In this document: one piece after another, positions 10,246 through 20,470 of the stretch
Numbering within the stretch: the first letter of the stretch is position 1
Layout: each line of letters begins with the position of its first letter
Assembly (NCBI GenBank): GCA_964019425.1
Contig: OZ025799.1
Span: 620,001 to 684,000 of the forward strand
DNA from: Flectonema sp. DT1601
Lineage: Eukaryota; Euglenozoa; Diplonemea; Diplonemida; Diplonemidae
Direction of reading: 5' to 3'
DNA length: 64,000 nt
The notes under the pieces: generated by a model
Told to the model about the DNA's origin: nothing
The model's input: only the letters and a program-made list of their open reading frames with translations
Database searches by the model: none
Position numbers and translations under genes: made by a program

Positions 10246-11576
10246 GATGTGGTATAACGTCAAATTGATTTTAAATAATTTGTCCGCACTTCTCTACTGA
10301 GAGTTAGTTGGGGCAACTTGATAAATGGAGTCTTGAAAGAAATCAAGTCAAATACTATTTATTTACTATGCTCTAATATAGGGGTTTCATTTCTTCAAGG
10401 ATGTTTTCCCGCCTTTTTTTGTGTTTTTCTGTTATGTCGCTTTTTTTGCTTTGCTATTTTGTAAGTAAAATTCTACTACAAAGTCTTTTGGCGGGGGAAA
10501 AGAAAAAAAAAGAAGTTTTTTTTTCCCTGAGGAAACCTTTCGATTTGGAAGAGATAGGTTGCTATCTCTCTTTTGGTGTTGTGGTCTCGTTCGTTGTTGA
10601 AAACTCTTCCAGTTCGAGAAGAGCATGCGAACAACTGTTAGTGTTGCTCATCCTGCTGGTGTGTTTTTTTTCTTGGTTTCAGTTTGTTCTTTCCGTTGTG
10701 TCGTATTAAAAAATCGTTTTCATTCGCGCTAGTTCTTCTCTTCCTTCTCTCTCTCTCCCCTTTTATTATTTTTATATTATTATGATGCGTTGTGTGACTT
10801 ACAGCACCACCCTCTCCATCTTACGTTTGGAAAGGACTAATTACAGGCTGGCGACAAGACGAGTGATCAAGTTATCCATCAGACTCGACTGGTTTATTAA
10901 TAACTCGTTTGACTTGCGCTGATCAGCAAGACTACCACCAAAGTTACTTGCGAATCAGAGCTTGTCTTTGCAACCTTTTCTCTGTTTTTCTTTTCCCCTT
11001 CCTAATCACCAGGATTCAAAGCTGATAATGTATCCAAATGTTTGTTAGATACCGACCGGTAGCAGTTAACAGAAAAAAAAAAAAAAAAAAAACTAACAAT
11101 TGTTGCTGGTTTGACGACATCCCTTCAGAAGTACATAATTGTTTGGAATAATAAAAAAAAGTGCTTTGTGTGTACTTTGTGTGTGCGTGTGTTATGATGG
11201 GCTCGGAAGGGAAAAAGAAAAACAACAACAAGAACAAACAAACGCCATGTTCATAAACAAAACAAACATATTGGATTGTGTAGTCGGCCTATGTGATGTG
11301 AAAGAAAATCTTGTGAGCCCGATCCCTTTTTAAAGCTCCCACCGAACACTTCTTTCCACATGCATGAAACAGAATTTATCAGCGGCTTGCTGCAAAGTGG
11401 TATTGTAGTATATTACAGTGGATTAGAGTTGTGTTGTTTAATCTGGTGGTATCTTCTCTTCAGGTTCGATAAATAAATAAAATAAAAAAACAATCAGACG
11501 AATTAATTAAAAATATTCATTTGATTCTCATCCTTCGATAGTCATAATAAAATCTTTTACTAAACAGGAATTAAAA
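10246..11576. other. Long intergenic spacer
   Basis: 1.3 kb with no gene recognised. Short frames here are homopolymer-driven. TTCTCTTCAG ends at about 11463 and could be the acceptor for the next gene. An A-rich 5' leader follows up to 11576. Confidence 0.5.
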
Positions 11577-14500
11577 ATGGCATTCTTGTCATCTGTTACA
11601 GATGTGCAGGTCATGCGCACAGCGCACCTATCTCCGCCGCCATTCGCGGCGAAGAAGAAGACAAATGGATTAAAGGAAGCTGATGAGTGTGGTATCGTCA
11701 ACCAGGGACAGTTCGAATCAAAAATCCGATGCCTTCAGATGTTTGACGGAAGACTCCCACTCGACAGATTAAGAGTTTGGACTGCCGAACAAGACGGAAG
11801 TCTCACAATTAGAAAAGCAACTACCGGAAGCACCACTTGCACTATTGAGAAGAAAAGGGGAGTGTTCATCTCTGCTTTATTATATCATGATAACTTAATG
11901 TACGCTGGTATGGAAGATGGTTATATCAGAGTGTACCGTGAAACACCAAATCAAGTGATTAGTATCCCTGCTGGATGTCAGTCAGGAATCACTATGGATG
12001 GTAATCGTGTTATTTCAAAGATTAAGCTCAACTCTGTTGCAGACAGAACGAATCTTTCTGAAGGAATGCAAATCACACACGTCGGAGGAGTTGAAATGAA
12101 GTCATCCGATGAGATCAAATCAGCAATCGCTTCAGCAGGTGGATCCCCAGGAAGAAGACTTCCTGGACAGGAAGAGCAAATGGTCGATGTTTCCGTCAGA
12201 TCTGTTAACAGAATTGGAGAACCAGATTTCGAACTTTGCTCAGAAGTTCGCAAGCACACCGGAGCAGTTACCTGTTTAGCTGCAGTCACTAACCGTAAGG
12301 CTGGTTACCTGATCTTCTCTGGATCTCGTGATTGGCAAATCTACCTCTGGAGGTGGGAAGGAACTGTTCTCCGTGCGATGGACAGTTTCCCAGGACATCA
12401 GAACGCTGTTAGATGTTTAACTTACCACCCTGTTGATGAGTACGGTGGATTTGGTGGATTCCTTTACTCTGGTGGTGATGATTTCACTATTCGTTGTCTT
12501 GACATCCACAAGGGTAAGGAACGCGCTACAAAGAGTGGATTCCCTTTGACTATGAAGGGATCAGTTAGAGCATTAGCTGCTTACAAGAAGAATTTGTTCT
12601 CCGCTACTGCTGATGGTCTTGTTCAAGTTTGGTGTTCAAGTGAAGGAACAGCAAAGGCTACTCTTTACGGTCCATATGGAGGTATTCCTCAGGCCCAGCT
12701 TTGTTTGATTGTTGTAAACAACACCGTCTGGTCTGGTGGTGTCGATGGTGTCATCAGAGTTTGGAGAGCTGACGCCGACGAACATGACAACGACTGGCAG
12801 AGCTGTGAACTTGGTGAACACAAGGGAGCCTTTGTTAACAACATGTCCGCAGTTCAGGGAGCAGCAGATGGTAACGTCTCTTGGTTATTAAGTGATAATG
12901 CTATTAAGTTATTCTACACCGAATCTGACAGTGCCAGTGGTGAAAAAGAATGGAACCACGACGAGGGATTCACCCAGCGTGAACAGGACTTAATTTCAAG
13001 AATTGAAGAGATGAGAGCTAAGATGCTTGAAAACAGTATCGCCCTCCACGAGTCGGAGAAATTATGTGCCAAGTTGGCCAAGATGGACAAAGACAGAAAG
13101 GCAAAACTTGCTCTAGCACTCGGTGACTCACTCGGATTCAACATCAAACAGAAATACTACAAAAAGATCTTTGAGTGGCTTCTTCTGTTCACAAAGCAGC
13201 AGCGTGCACGCACTCTTGCTGAGACAATGGCTTTGGGAACCTCAAATGGAATGCGTCACATTTACTTCTCCAAGTTGACGAGATTTGCTGCCCTCACTCA
13301 GGACAGAAGAAAGAAGATGAAGTTCTGTGAATTAATTATGAAATCAACACAAGATGGTATGAAGGTTGTATACTACAGAAAACTTGTTGAGTACACTCGC
13401 AAGAAGGAGAGAGAGTCCAAGAGAAGCTTCGTCTCCACGATGCTGATGTCCAGCACCACAAGTGGACTTCGTAGAGTGTACCACGCGAAGTGTATCAGAT
13501 GGTTCTTCCAGGTAGCACAAAACAAGAAGAGAGACGACATTGCTGCTTCCCTCATGAAGACCAGCAGAAAGGGAATGATGACTGTTTACTACTACAAACT
13601 TATCAACTTCTACCGTAACGAGAAGGCTGCTGCTAAGCGTCAATCCATCGCTAATGCGATGCTGGCGACTACCAACAGAGGACTTCAATTGATTTACCTC
13701 CAAAAGTGTCTCCGTTGGGCATCACGCCGTAAGGACCACAAGAAGAAAAGGGCTCTCGCAGCCATTATGATGTCGACTACTAATGATGGACTTAAGAGAT
13801 TATACAAAAAGAAGTGCATCGACTGGTTGGCAGCAGAGATCAGAAAGTCTCTTGATGAGAAGATTGCTGACCTCGATGCGAAGATTAAGCAGATTGAATC
13901 TCTGTTAGCGGACAGCAGATCGATGAGTGACGAGGAGATTGAGAATGAAACCAAATCTCTAAACAATGAAATGAGTGCCCTCGATACCGAAATCACTGAC
14001 CTTGAGAACTCCCTCAAAGACATCTCCACTGAAGGCGCTCGTCTTAAGAGAGAATTACAATCATCATTCTCTGTTGATACCAAGCTGACTCACGAAGAAC
14101 AATTACGTTCGTTAATTGTCCACTTGAAGGCTCATGGATGCAACTGCAAGGATGACTACGACACCATCAACCAGTGCAAGGAAATCGGAAAGAAATACGG
14201 CGAACAGGTGAAAACAATGAAGCCAAAGGACAAGTTGAAGAAAGAAGACCTTTACTACTCACCACAGAAGCTATTCTTCAATGGTCTTGCGAAGGTTCGT
14301 TCCGCTATTTCTGAAACACTTCAGAAGGCTGGAGATGACTCAGTACTTCCTCAAGAAGGTAAGTCATGGTTAGTAAGAAGTGATGTTATTGATATGATGG
14401 AATTCAAATTGTTTTCTCGCCAAGCTCACATTGGTCTAAAGCACATGGTCATCGCTTATGATCAAATGGAAAGCAGTGGTGAGGTCTTCACTGGAACTGG

Positions 14501-14780
14501 AGAAGCCATTCTCAACCAGGACTTCCTCGTAAACATCGTCGTCAGATGTGTTGAGCGCCGTCAGGGACTTCAGCAGGGAGACGCTGACTTGGCTGCATCT
14601 CTAACAAGAGGAAATGGAGATAGCGGTAAGACTGGTTCAATGCGCAAGGGAGGATCTGCTGCGAAGATCCAGGCAGGAACTGTCAGAAGTGCAATGTCAC
14701 CTTCACAGGCACAAATCGCTTCACGTGCTGTTCGTAAACCTACCGCAAAGAAGGCTGCTGCTAAGAGAGCTGTTCGCTAA
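11577..14780 (+). CDS. WD40-repeat protein with PDZ-like insert and 36-residue helical repeats
   Basis: 1067 residues. Residues about 40-460 form WD40 blades (endings LRVWTAEQDGSLTIR, YIRVYRE, WQIYLWRW, TIRCLDI, LVQVWCS, VIRVWRA). Between blades, at about 135-190, lies a PDZ-like module: GITMDGNRVISKIKLNSVAD, then EGMQITHVGGVEM and a helix. Residues about 510-760 hold six or seven helical repeats of about 36 residues with the pattern ST-x-GL/M-x-x-x-Y-x-x-K-x-x-x-(F/W/Y). A coiled coil follows at about 765-845 and a basic Ala/Lys tail at 1000-1067. Likely a cytoskeletal or flagellar scaffold, by inference from architecture. I recall similar repeat proteins in kinetoplastids, but cannot confirm this. 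Confidence 0.8.
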   Translation: MAFLSSVTDVQVMRTAHLSPPPFAAKKKTNGLKEADECGIVNQGQFESKIRCLQMFDGRLPLDRLRVWTAEQDGSLTIRKATTGSTTCTIEKKRGVFISALLYHDNLMYAGMEDGYIRVYRETPNQVISIPAGCQSGITMDGNRVISKIKLNSVADRTNLSEGMQITHVGGVEMKSSDEIKSAIASAGGSPGRRLPGQEEQMVDVSVRSVNRIGEPDFELCSEVRKHTGAVTCLAAVTNRKAGYLIFSGSRDWQIYLWRWEGTVLRAMDSFPGHQNAVRCLTYHPVDEYGGFGGFLYSGGDDFTIRCLDIHKGKERATKSGFPLTMKGSVRALAAYKKNLFSATADGLVQVWCSSEGTAKATLYGPYGGIPQAQLCLIVVNNTVWSGGVDGVIRVWRADADEHDNDWQSCELGEHKGAFVNNMSAVQGAADGNVSWLLSDNAIKLFYTESDSASGEKEWNHDEGFTQREQDLISRIEEMRAKMLENSIALHESEKLCAKLAKMDKDRKAKLALALGDSLGFNIKQKYYKKIFEWLLLFTKQQRARTLAETMALGTSNGMRHIYFSKLTRFAALTQDRRKKMKFCELIMKSTQDGMKVVYYRKLVEYTRKKERESKRSFVSTMLMSSTTSGLRRVYHAKCIRWFFQVAQNKKRDDIAASLMKTSRKGMMTVYYYKLINFYRNEKAAAKRQSIANAMLATTNRGLQLIYLQKCLRWASRRKDHKKKRALAAIMMSTTNDGLKRLYKKKCIDWLAAEIRKSLDEKIADLDAKIKQIESLLADSRSMSDEEIENETKSLNNEMSALDTEITDLENSLKDISTEGARLKRELQSSFSVDTKLTHEEQLRSLIVHLKAHGCNCKDDYDTINQCKEIGKKYGEQVKTMKPKDKLKKEDLYYSPQKLFFNGLAKVRSAISETLQKAGDDSVLPQEGKSWLVRSDVIDMMEFKLFSRQAHIGLKHMVIAYDQMESSGEVFTGTGEAILNQDFLVNIVVRCVERRQGLQQGDADLAASLTRGNGDSGKTGSMRKGGSAAKIQAGTVRSAMSPSQAQIASRAVRKPTAKKAAAKRAVR

Positions 14781-16065
14781 GTGAAATCTCTTTTGCTCCC
14801 TCTCTCTGCACACCTTCCCTCTCCCTTTGATAGCCAGTGCTGCGTAGTTTCCAATTATTAAATTAAACCTTTGGGAGATCTGATAATGGGCTTGCAACGA
14901 GCAAAGCGAAGTGAGGAGTTCCTCTCTTTAAAAACAAAAAAAAACAAAAAAAAATGAAAAAAAAAAAACGAACGAAAAAAACAAAATAAACAAACAGTAT
15001 CGTAAGTTCAGAGGAACGAAGAAAAGAGAAAAAAAAATAACAAAAAAAAAAAAAAAAAAAAAAAACAATAATTAGTAAAAGCTAACTGTATTGTACAAAG
15101 TGCTAGTGATGTATGAGAAAATGTCAATTCTCATCTTTGGCTGGTATGGCAGTAAAAAGAATAAAAGGGAAAAAGAAAATAAAAAAACAATATCCCCTCT
15201 TCTCCGTTTTTGAAACCCTTTTCGTTAACGATCGTTCTTTGTAGAAAGTGTGAGCTTTCATATAATGGGTCGTAGGTACCTGGTTCATTTTCTTTCGGGC
15301 TTTTCTTTTTTCTTTTCGCTTTCTATTTTCCTGTTCCGTTTTTCTTTTTTTCGGAGTAATTCCCATTCCTCTCGTCGTCTTCTTGTTTTTTTGTTTTCCT
15401 ACTCAACTCGGTCACTAATATACCCCCCAACAGAATAACAACTACAAATATTTTTTTCAGCCAAGTACTTGATTTTAATTTTGTTTTTAATACTTAAAGT
15501 TGTTACTGTTGTTATCATTGTCAAAGTTTCACCCCCAACAGATTGTTTATTTCTTGACGAGACTATAGGCGAAACCTACACTCTGCCGTATTACATTATA
15601 CCCTGGTTTTGGTTTCCCAGGGCTCACGATTAATTCAAAATTGAATAACTCGATTCCGTACTGCACTGAATGACAACACGGAAAAAGAGATGTGTATGCA
15701 GATAAGTTGGAAACATTTATTATAATGTAGAGCAAGTACGTCAATTACAGAGTGTTAGCCTGTATTAACATTTTAGTCACTGTGTTATGGGTTTTTTAAG
15801 TTTTATTATTGAGTTCTGATACAATACAGAGATTTATATTCGTATGAACCTAATCAAACAGTTTCCCCCCCCAATCTTTATGTTTTTATGATACAACACA
15901 GTTGTAATTTTTACAAAATCGAACATACATCCCCCCAACAGAATCAATGAAATGAAAATGTTAGTAGTACACAGCAGAGAGATCTCCTCTGTGACTATTG
16001 TCAACAGGGACTCTCTTTTTTTCTTCTTCTTTTCTTAAATTATATTTATACAGCGCTAAACCAAT
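14781..16065. other. Long intergenic spacer with three CCCCCAACAG motifs
   Basis: No gene recognised. The motif CCCCCAACAG occurs near 15424, 15531 and 15929. A small hairpin CCCTGG/CCAGGG lies at 15601-15622. A T/C-rich stretch ending TTATACAG (CAG at 16051-16053) precedes the next start by 12 bases. Confidence 0.45.
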
Positions 16066-17241
16066 ATGACAGACACTCCTGTATCTATTCCTGCAGGCAG
16101 CTGCTATGAATTTGTAGTTGCTGAGCCTCAGAAGAGAGAGAAAGCTGGTGCTCTGGATCTTTCTTACTGGACTTATCAAATCAATACGAAAACTAATTTG
16201 GAAATATTTAAAGCTCCTACGATGAAAGCCGTCAGGAGGTATAATGATTTTGTCTGGTTGAGAGAAGCACTGGTAGAAGAAAATCCGGGTGTGATCGTGC
16301 CACCTATCCCAGAAAAGAGTTTGAAAGGAACCCTTGAAAAAGTCTCTGGAGGCAATAACTCATCATCTCCTCTTCGATCATATCGTCAACGTGCTATGCG
16401 TAAGTTCTTAGTACGTGTCGGTGCACATGCGACACTGAGAGAAGCAAAACCATTCATCTCTTTCTTAGAATTAGAAGAGGAAGCTGAGTTTACAAAAGTT
16501 ACAAAGATGCCTAAGAATAAAGTAGAAGTAGAGCTCTCAATGACTCAAATGATGAAAATGTTTAGCAAACCAAAGAGTTCAGATGATGGTACCTGGGAAG
16601 AAACAAGACAATACGTCGCACAACTAGAGAGCAGTCTAACTATGTTGAAAGACAGAGTTGAACTGTTAGTCAGAAGAAGAAGAGAGACAGGAGGATCACT
16701 AAAGGAATTTGGAAAAGCATTTGCGAAGGTTGGAGACATTGAAAGATCGTACGAAGACGGACCACTGAGCACTGCACTAGTTGACGTAGGCCATCACTCT
16801 GAACACTTAGCCTATGTATATGGTGAACAAGCTGATGTTGAGACTACACAAGTCGCGGAAACTATCGGCTACTACATCGGCATGTGTGGAGCCATAAAAG
16901 AAATAATTAAAAGACTTCAGAAAATGTCACAAACCAGAGACACTCTTGAACATGTTTTAAACAACCTGAATGCTGACAAGGCCAACGCCAAGGACGCTAA
17001 AGTCGCTCAAATCGAAGGAGAAATCGCAACTATTTCAGCGAAATTTGAAGACGCTAAAAAACTAGCAGAAGACTCTGCTGCCACCTTTAAGGATGAGTTG
17101 CAACGTTTTCACAGAGAGAAACAATATGATATTAAACAGATGTTGAAATCTTTTGTTGAGCTACAATTGGAGTACGCAAACAAAATGAAGAAGTCATGGG
17201 AGACTCTCCTCCCTTCTGTTGATTCCATTAAATTGGAATAA
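16066..17241 (+). CDS. PX-BAR sorting nexin (SNX1/2, Vps5-like)
   Basis: 391 residues. An N-terminal PX domain (about 12-140) shows YWTYQINTKTN, the phosphoinositide-site RRYNDFVWLR at 51-60, VPPIPEK, and RQRAMRKFLVRV followed by PFISFLELEE. The rest (about 175-390) is a long helical region matching the Vps5/SNX BAR domain, with three coiled-coil-forming helices. Proteins of this type bind PI3P-rich, curved endosomal membranes and form the membrane-bending part of retromer or related coats. The short N-terminus before PX makes it more compact than SNX1/2 (about 520). An acceptor (TTATACAG) 12 bases upstream supports this start. Which SNX-BAR paralogue it is remains open. Confidence 0.9.
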   Translation: MTDTPVSIPAGSCYEFVVAEPQKREKAGALDLSYWTYQINTKTNLEIFKAPTMKAVRRYNDFVWLREALVEENPGVIVPPIPEKSLKGTLEKVSGGNNSSSPLRSYRQRAMRKFLVRVGAHATLREAKPFISFLELEEEAEFTKVTKMPKNKVEVELSMTQMMKMFSKPKSSDDGTWEETRQYVAQLESSLTMLKDRVELLVRRRRETGGSLKEFGKAFAKVGDIERSYEDGPLSTALVDVGHHSEHLAYVYGEQADVETTQVAETIGYYIGMCGAIKEIIKRLQKMSQTRDTLEHVLNNLNADKANAKDAKVAQIEGEIATISAKFEDAKKLAEDSAATFKDELQRFHREKQYDIKQMLKSFVELQLEYANKMKKSWETLLPSVDSIKLE

Positions 17242-17947
17242 AATTAATATTATTTGTGTTCTTATTTTATAGAAAATACGTCTTTCTTCAGGGGGATAAG
17301 TAACCGACAAGTTAAGAAAAAAAAAAAAAAAAAAAAAAAGTAGTCGCCATCTCCTAACTGAAGAGGGACTGACGTAGGTATACTTTCCTAAACAATAATG
17401 TGCGTATGTATGTTGTGTGTTTATATATTCTGTTACGTCTTCGTGTGGTAACCGGCCAGTGTCTCAGTACCAGTTAGTGTACACGAGTTCTTCACTACTG
17501 TACTATTCTAGTAGCACAACCATTCATGTGGGAACACTGACTTACAGTGTTGTATTATGCGTAGGTAAATGTGTCTTTTGTTTAATTTTTTTTTTATTTT
17601 TTTTAAAAATAGCTTTTGTTCTCTACCTTGCCCAGAATGTTCCAAAGTTGTCCTGGAGGGAAGGAAAAAAAATAAATAAATAAAACAAAGAAAAAGAGAA
17701 AGAAAGAATGAAAAAAAACTGATTCTTTTCAATTATCCAAAAGGGTGGGAATAAGAAAAAAAAAGAGAGAATAAAAGAGTAATCCATTTTAAAAAAAAAT
17801 TAAGCGAGAGTAGCGAGTCTTGAGTGCTAGAAAGTTGTACTGAAAATTTGAAAAAAAAATTTAAACATTAAAATTATTCTTAACCTCACCTCAGGCAAGC
17901 AAGTATTGTAAGAGCTAAATGTGAGTCGAGTATCACTTAAGGACTGA
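17242..17947. other. Intergenic spacer, A-rich
   Basis: No gene recognised. There is an A22 run near 17316-17337 and A-rich purine tracts at 17660-17860. CTCACCTCAG ends near 17895 and is a possible acceptor for the next gene. A minimal ATG-TGA upstream frame lies between it and the start at 17948. Confidence 0.45.
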
Positions 17948-20470
17948 ATGACGAAGAGGTTAGTAAAGTTCCCCGGCCACGTTGCTTTTGTGCGACTCCA
18001 ATGTCCTACAGACGGTTATGAGTCACTTATGGAATCTGTTGAGAACCATCGATATGCCAAGGGTGAAGTAATCAGTTCTCTTTATTATCAACATAAGCTA
18101 ACAGGTGGAGATGAGGTTCCTGTTGAAATAGATAACCACACGATTGATGAAATAACAACAAATGATGTCATTCATGTTGAATTCTCATTCAACAGATCAC
18201 CACGAGAATCGACAGCTTCATCAACACCACATACATTGCGACCACAACATGCGAATAAGCAACCACCTCTAGTACCAAAACTTCATTTTGACTTGACGGA
18301 ATTACGTCATTTCACACATCCTGGATCTGGAAGTAGCACTCGACAAAAAGAAATATTAAATACACCGATTCAAACAGTCGATCAGGCTATGAAATATCTC
18401 CAACACAGCACTGGGAGAATGGAAGCCGTAAAGGTACCTCGATTCTTTAGATCGATCAACTGTCCTTTTAGTATGGAAGACTTGTGGCAGCAATTGAGAT
18501 CTCGTATGGGTAGGGATGGGTTTATTGATCATCAAATACTATTGAAAATGATAACTCAACAATCAGATCCACCGATTGCGATTCAAACCCCGAGAACGTG
18601 TATTAGTGGTAGGGATGTTCTTCCGTTGGGGGCGTCGGCAGTGTCTCCACTCCCTGCTGGGAAGTCGATTAATGACATACTTCAGCAATATGAGTCTGAT
18701 AGATCTCGATCAAATTCACGAGACAGAAAACCAAATAACACCTCTCATGGCAGTCACAAGATCGCAAACACTTATGCAATGAACGGATGTAAAAATTCAT
18801 ATTCATCGAGACGACTTAATGGATTCACAACAACAACTCAATCAGAAAACTTTCCTCCAGTTAACAGCAGTAAGATTCTTTGGGAAGCCTATGAATTGTT
18901 AACAAGTGATAGTAGTGGTTTAAATAAGTCTTCTTGTGCAAAGTTACAACCGAGTCACTTAGACATCGTATTGGCTGGTGTCGGTATCGAAGAATCTCCT
19001 GAGAAGATAGCATGGGTTATGAACACTCTAAGGATTACTGAAGGAAGGTATTTATCAAAAAAAGACGTCGTCTTAATAATGTCTGAACTCCAAGGAATTC
19101 CACCTGAAAAAGCTCATCCGAGAGCTGTTAGTAAATTATCGATTTTAGTGAACACTCAACCGACAGATAATAGCTTAAGGATACCACAGTGTATGAATTA
19201 TTCTCCTTTTGGAATAGGAAGTGGCAGGGGGGGTGGTAGTGGTGGTGGTGGAGGGAAACCCGTTCCTGAAACTTCTGTTCAGCGTCGCTCAATAAGAAGA
19301 GATAGAACTCGAACTGGACGACAGCATACTCAAAGTCTATCCAACAGTTTACTCCCTCGTAGATCAACAGACGCGTCAGATTATCGACAGCTGCCTTTAA
19401 AATGCGCATTCTGCTGTACAGAATTAGACGTATTGCAAACAGTTATTTGCGGTTCCTGTCGACTTGCATCATACTGCTCTGAAAAGTGTTTATCTGAAGA
19501 TTGGCCTCTCCACGAACCAATTTGTAGAATTATTTCACGTCACTCAAATCGACAAAAAATGTCGATATTATGCGGTGATGATGGGGCAAAATTTCATGTT
19601 CGAACCTGCCCTACGGACGGATCTGACGGTTTAAACTCGGATGAAGAACCTTCAGGAGATTCATATTTATTTATTGTTAGTCAGAGAGTTCCTCACGTAG
19701 CAAAAGTATTTGTTGTGTTCGTGTCAGCTGATGGCAACTGTGATTACACCCACCCAGGAGGATGTGATAGTGCTGAGGCGACAATTCACGATATTCTTAG
19801 ACAGATTTTCGAGCAAGTCTTTGCTGAGGCAATTCATCAACGTATTTGGACCCTAGCAGCTTGTTGTCTCCTTCCATTAAGAGCATTCTACTGTAAGTCT
19901 GAGTCGTTTAGCTCCTTAGTAAGAGATTATTTATTATATTTCACAACATTCATTGCTGAATCTTTATCTACTAAAGTATGCCATTCGAATCTCGGATATA
20001 ATTTGATAGTTCCTCCTCTAGAGACACTTTGCGAGGCATTCGAAAGCCGAGCTCTTCAAGTATCGAGTGAAAACAACACTAATGATGTTTTCTTAAGTTC
20101 AGTTACTAATGCTAAGGATTATTATTTGTTGTTGTTGTCGTTCTTGCAAGACACGACATTTACTGCTGATGTTCAGAATAGGGCTGTGGTTGATAGACGT
20201 CGGATAATGAGAAAGATTTCAATTGTGTATCAACACTTGGCCGCGAGAGATAAGGAAGGACGAGTTATGTCATATTTAAAACGTTCTGAAACTGTTCTAC
20301 TTCGACTGATTGATGAAATTCCAACGTCAAGCTCTTACAACCAGCTAGCGTTATTATATGATTGCCTTCCTCATGATCAAATGTTTCAAGAAAAAGCTGC
20401 AGAGGCTCGTAAAAAAGCTCGAGATGCTATTCCAGGTCCTGTAAATGGAGATGTCGAACAAAGCGGGTAG
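17948..20470 (+). CDS. MYND zinc-finger protein, large
   Basis: 840 residues. A MYND-type zinc finger lies at about 485-525 with the cysteine pattern CAFCC, CGSC, YCSEKC, and HEPIC at its end. MYND fingers bind proline-rich partners. Residues 1-80 look like a small ubiquitin-like or PB1-like beta-grasp fold. Residues about 310-380 form two helix-loop-helix units reminiscent of degenerate EF hands, with no complete calcium loop. A Gly-rich linker (about 424-437) precedes the finger. The C-terminal 250 residues are helical and unrecognised. No SET domain is visible, so this is not a SMYD methyltransferase. Function unknown; a scaffolding role is the most that can be inferred. Confidence 0.75.
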   Translation: MTKRLVKFPGHVAFVRLQCPTDGYESLMESVENHRYAKGEVISSLYYQHKLTGGDEVPVEIDNHTIDEITTNDVIHVEFSFNRSPRESTASSTPHTLRPQHANKQPPLVPKLHFDLTELRHFTHPGSGSSTRQKEILNTPIQTVDQAMKYLQHSTGRMEAVKVPRFFRSINCPFSMEDLWQQLRSRMGRDGFIDHQILLKMITQQSDPPIAIQTPRTCISGRDVLPLGASAVSPLPAGKSINDILQQYESDRSRSNSRDRKPNNTSHGSHKIANTYAMNGCKNSYSSRRLNGFTTTTQSENFPPVNSSKILWEAYELLTSDSSGLNKSSCAKLQPSHLDIVLAGVGIEESPEKIAWVMNTLRITEGRYLSKKDVVLIMSELQGIPPEKAHPRAVSKLSILVNTQPTDNSLRIPQCMNYSPFGIGSGRGGGSGGGGGKPVPETSVQRRSIRRDRTRTGRQHTQSLSNSLLPRRSTDASDYRQLPLKCAFCCTELDVLQTVICGSCRLASYCSEKCLSEDWPLHEPICRIISRHSNRQKMSILCGDDGAKFHVRTCPTDGSDGLNSDEEPSGDSYLFIVSQRVPHVAKVFVVFVSADGNCDYTHPGGCDSAEATIHDILRQIFEQVFAEAIHQRIWTLAACCLLPLRAFYCKSESFSSLVRDYLLYFTTFIAESLSTKVCHSNLGYNLIVPPLETLCEAFESRALQVSSENNTNDVFLSSVTNAKDYYLLLLSFLQDTTFTADVQNRAVVDRRRIMRKISIVYQHLAARDKEGRVMSYLKRSETVLLRLIDEIPTSSSYNQLALLYDCLPHDQMFQEKAAEARKKARDAIPGPVNGDVEQSG

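Noticed and set aside
13344-14083. Minus-strand frames of 119 and 129 codons inside the WD40 gene
   Set aside because: Antisense shadows of repetitive coding sequence; no independent motifs.
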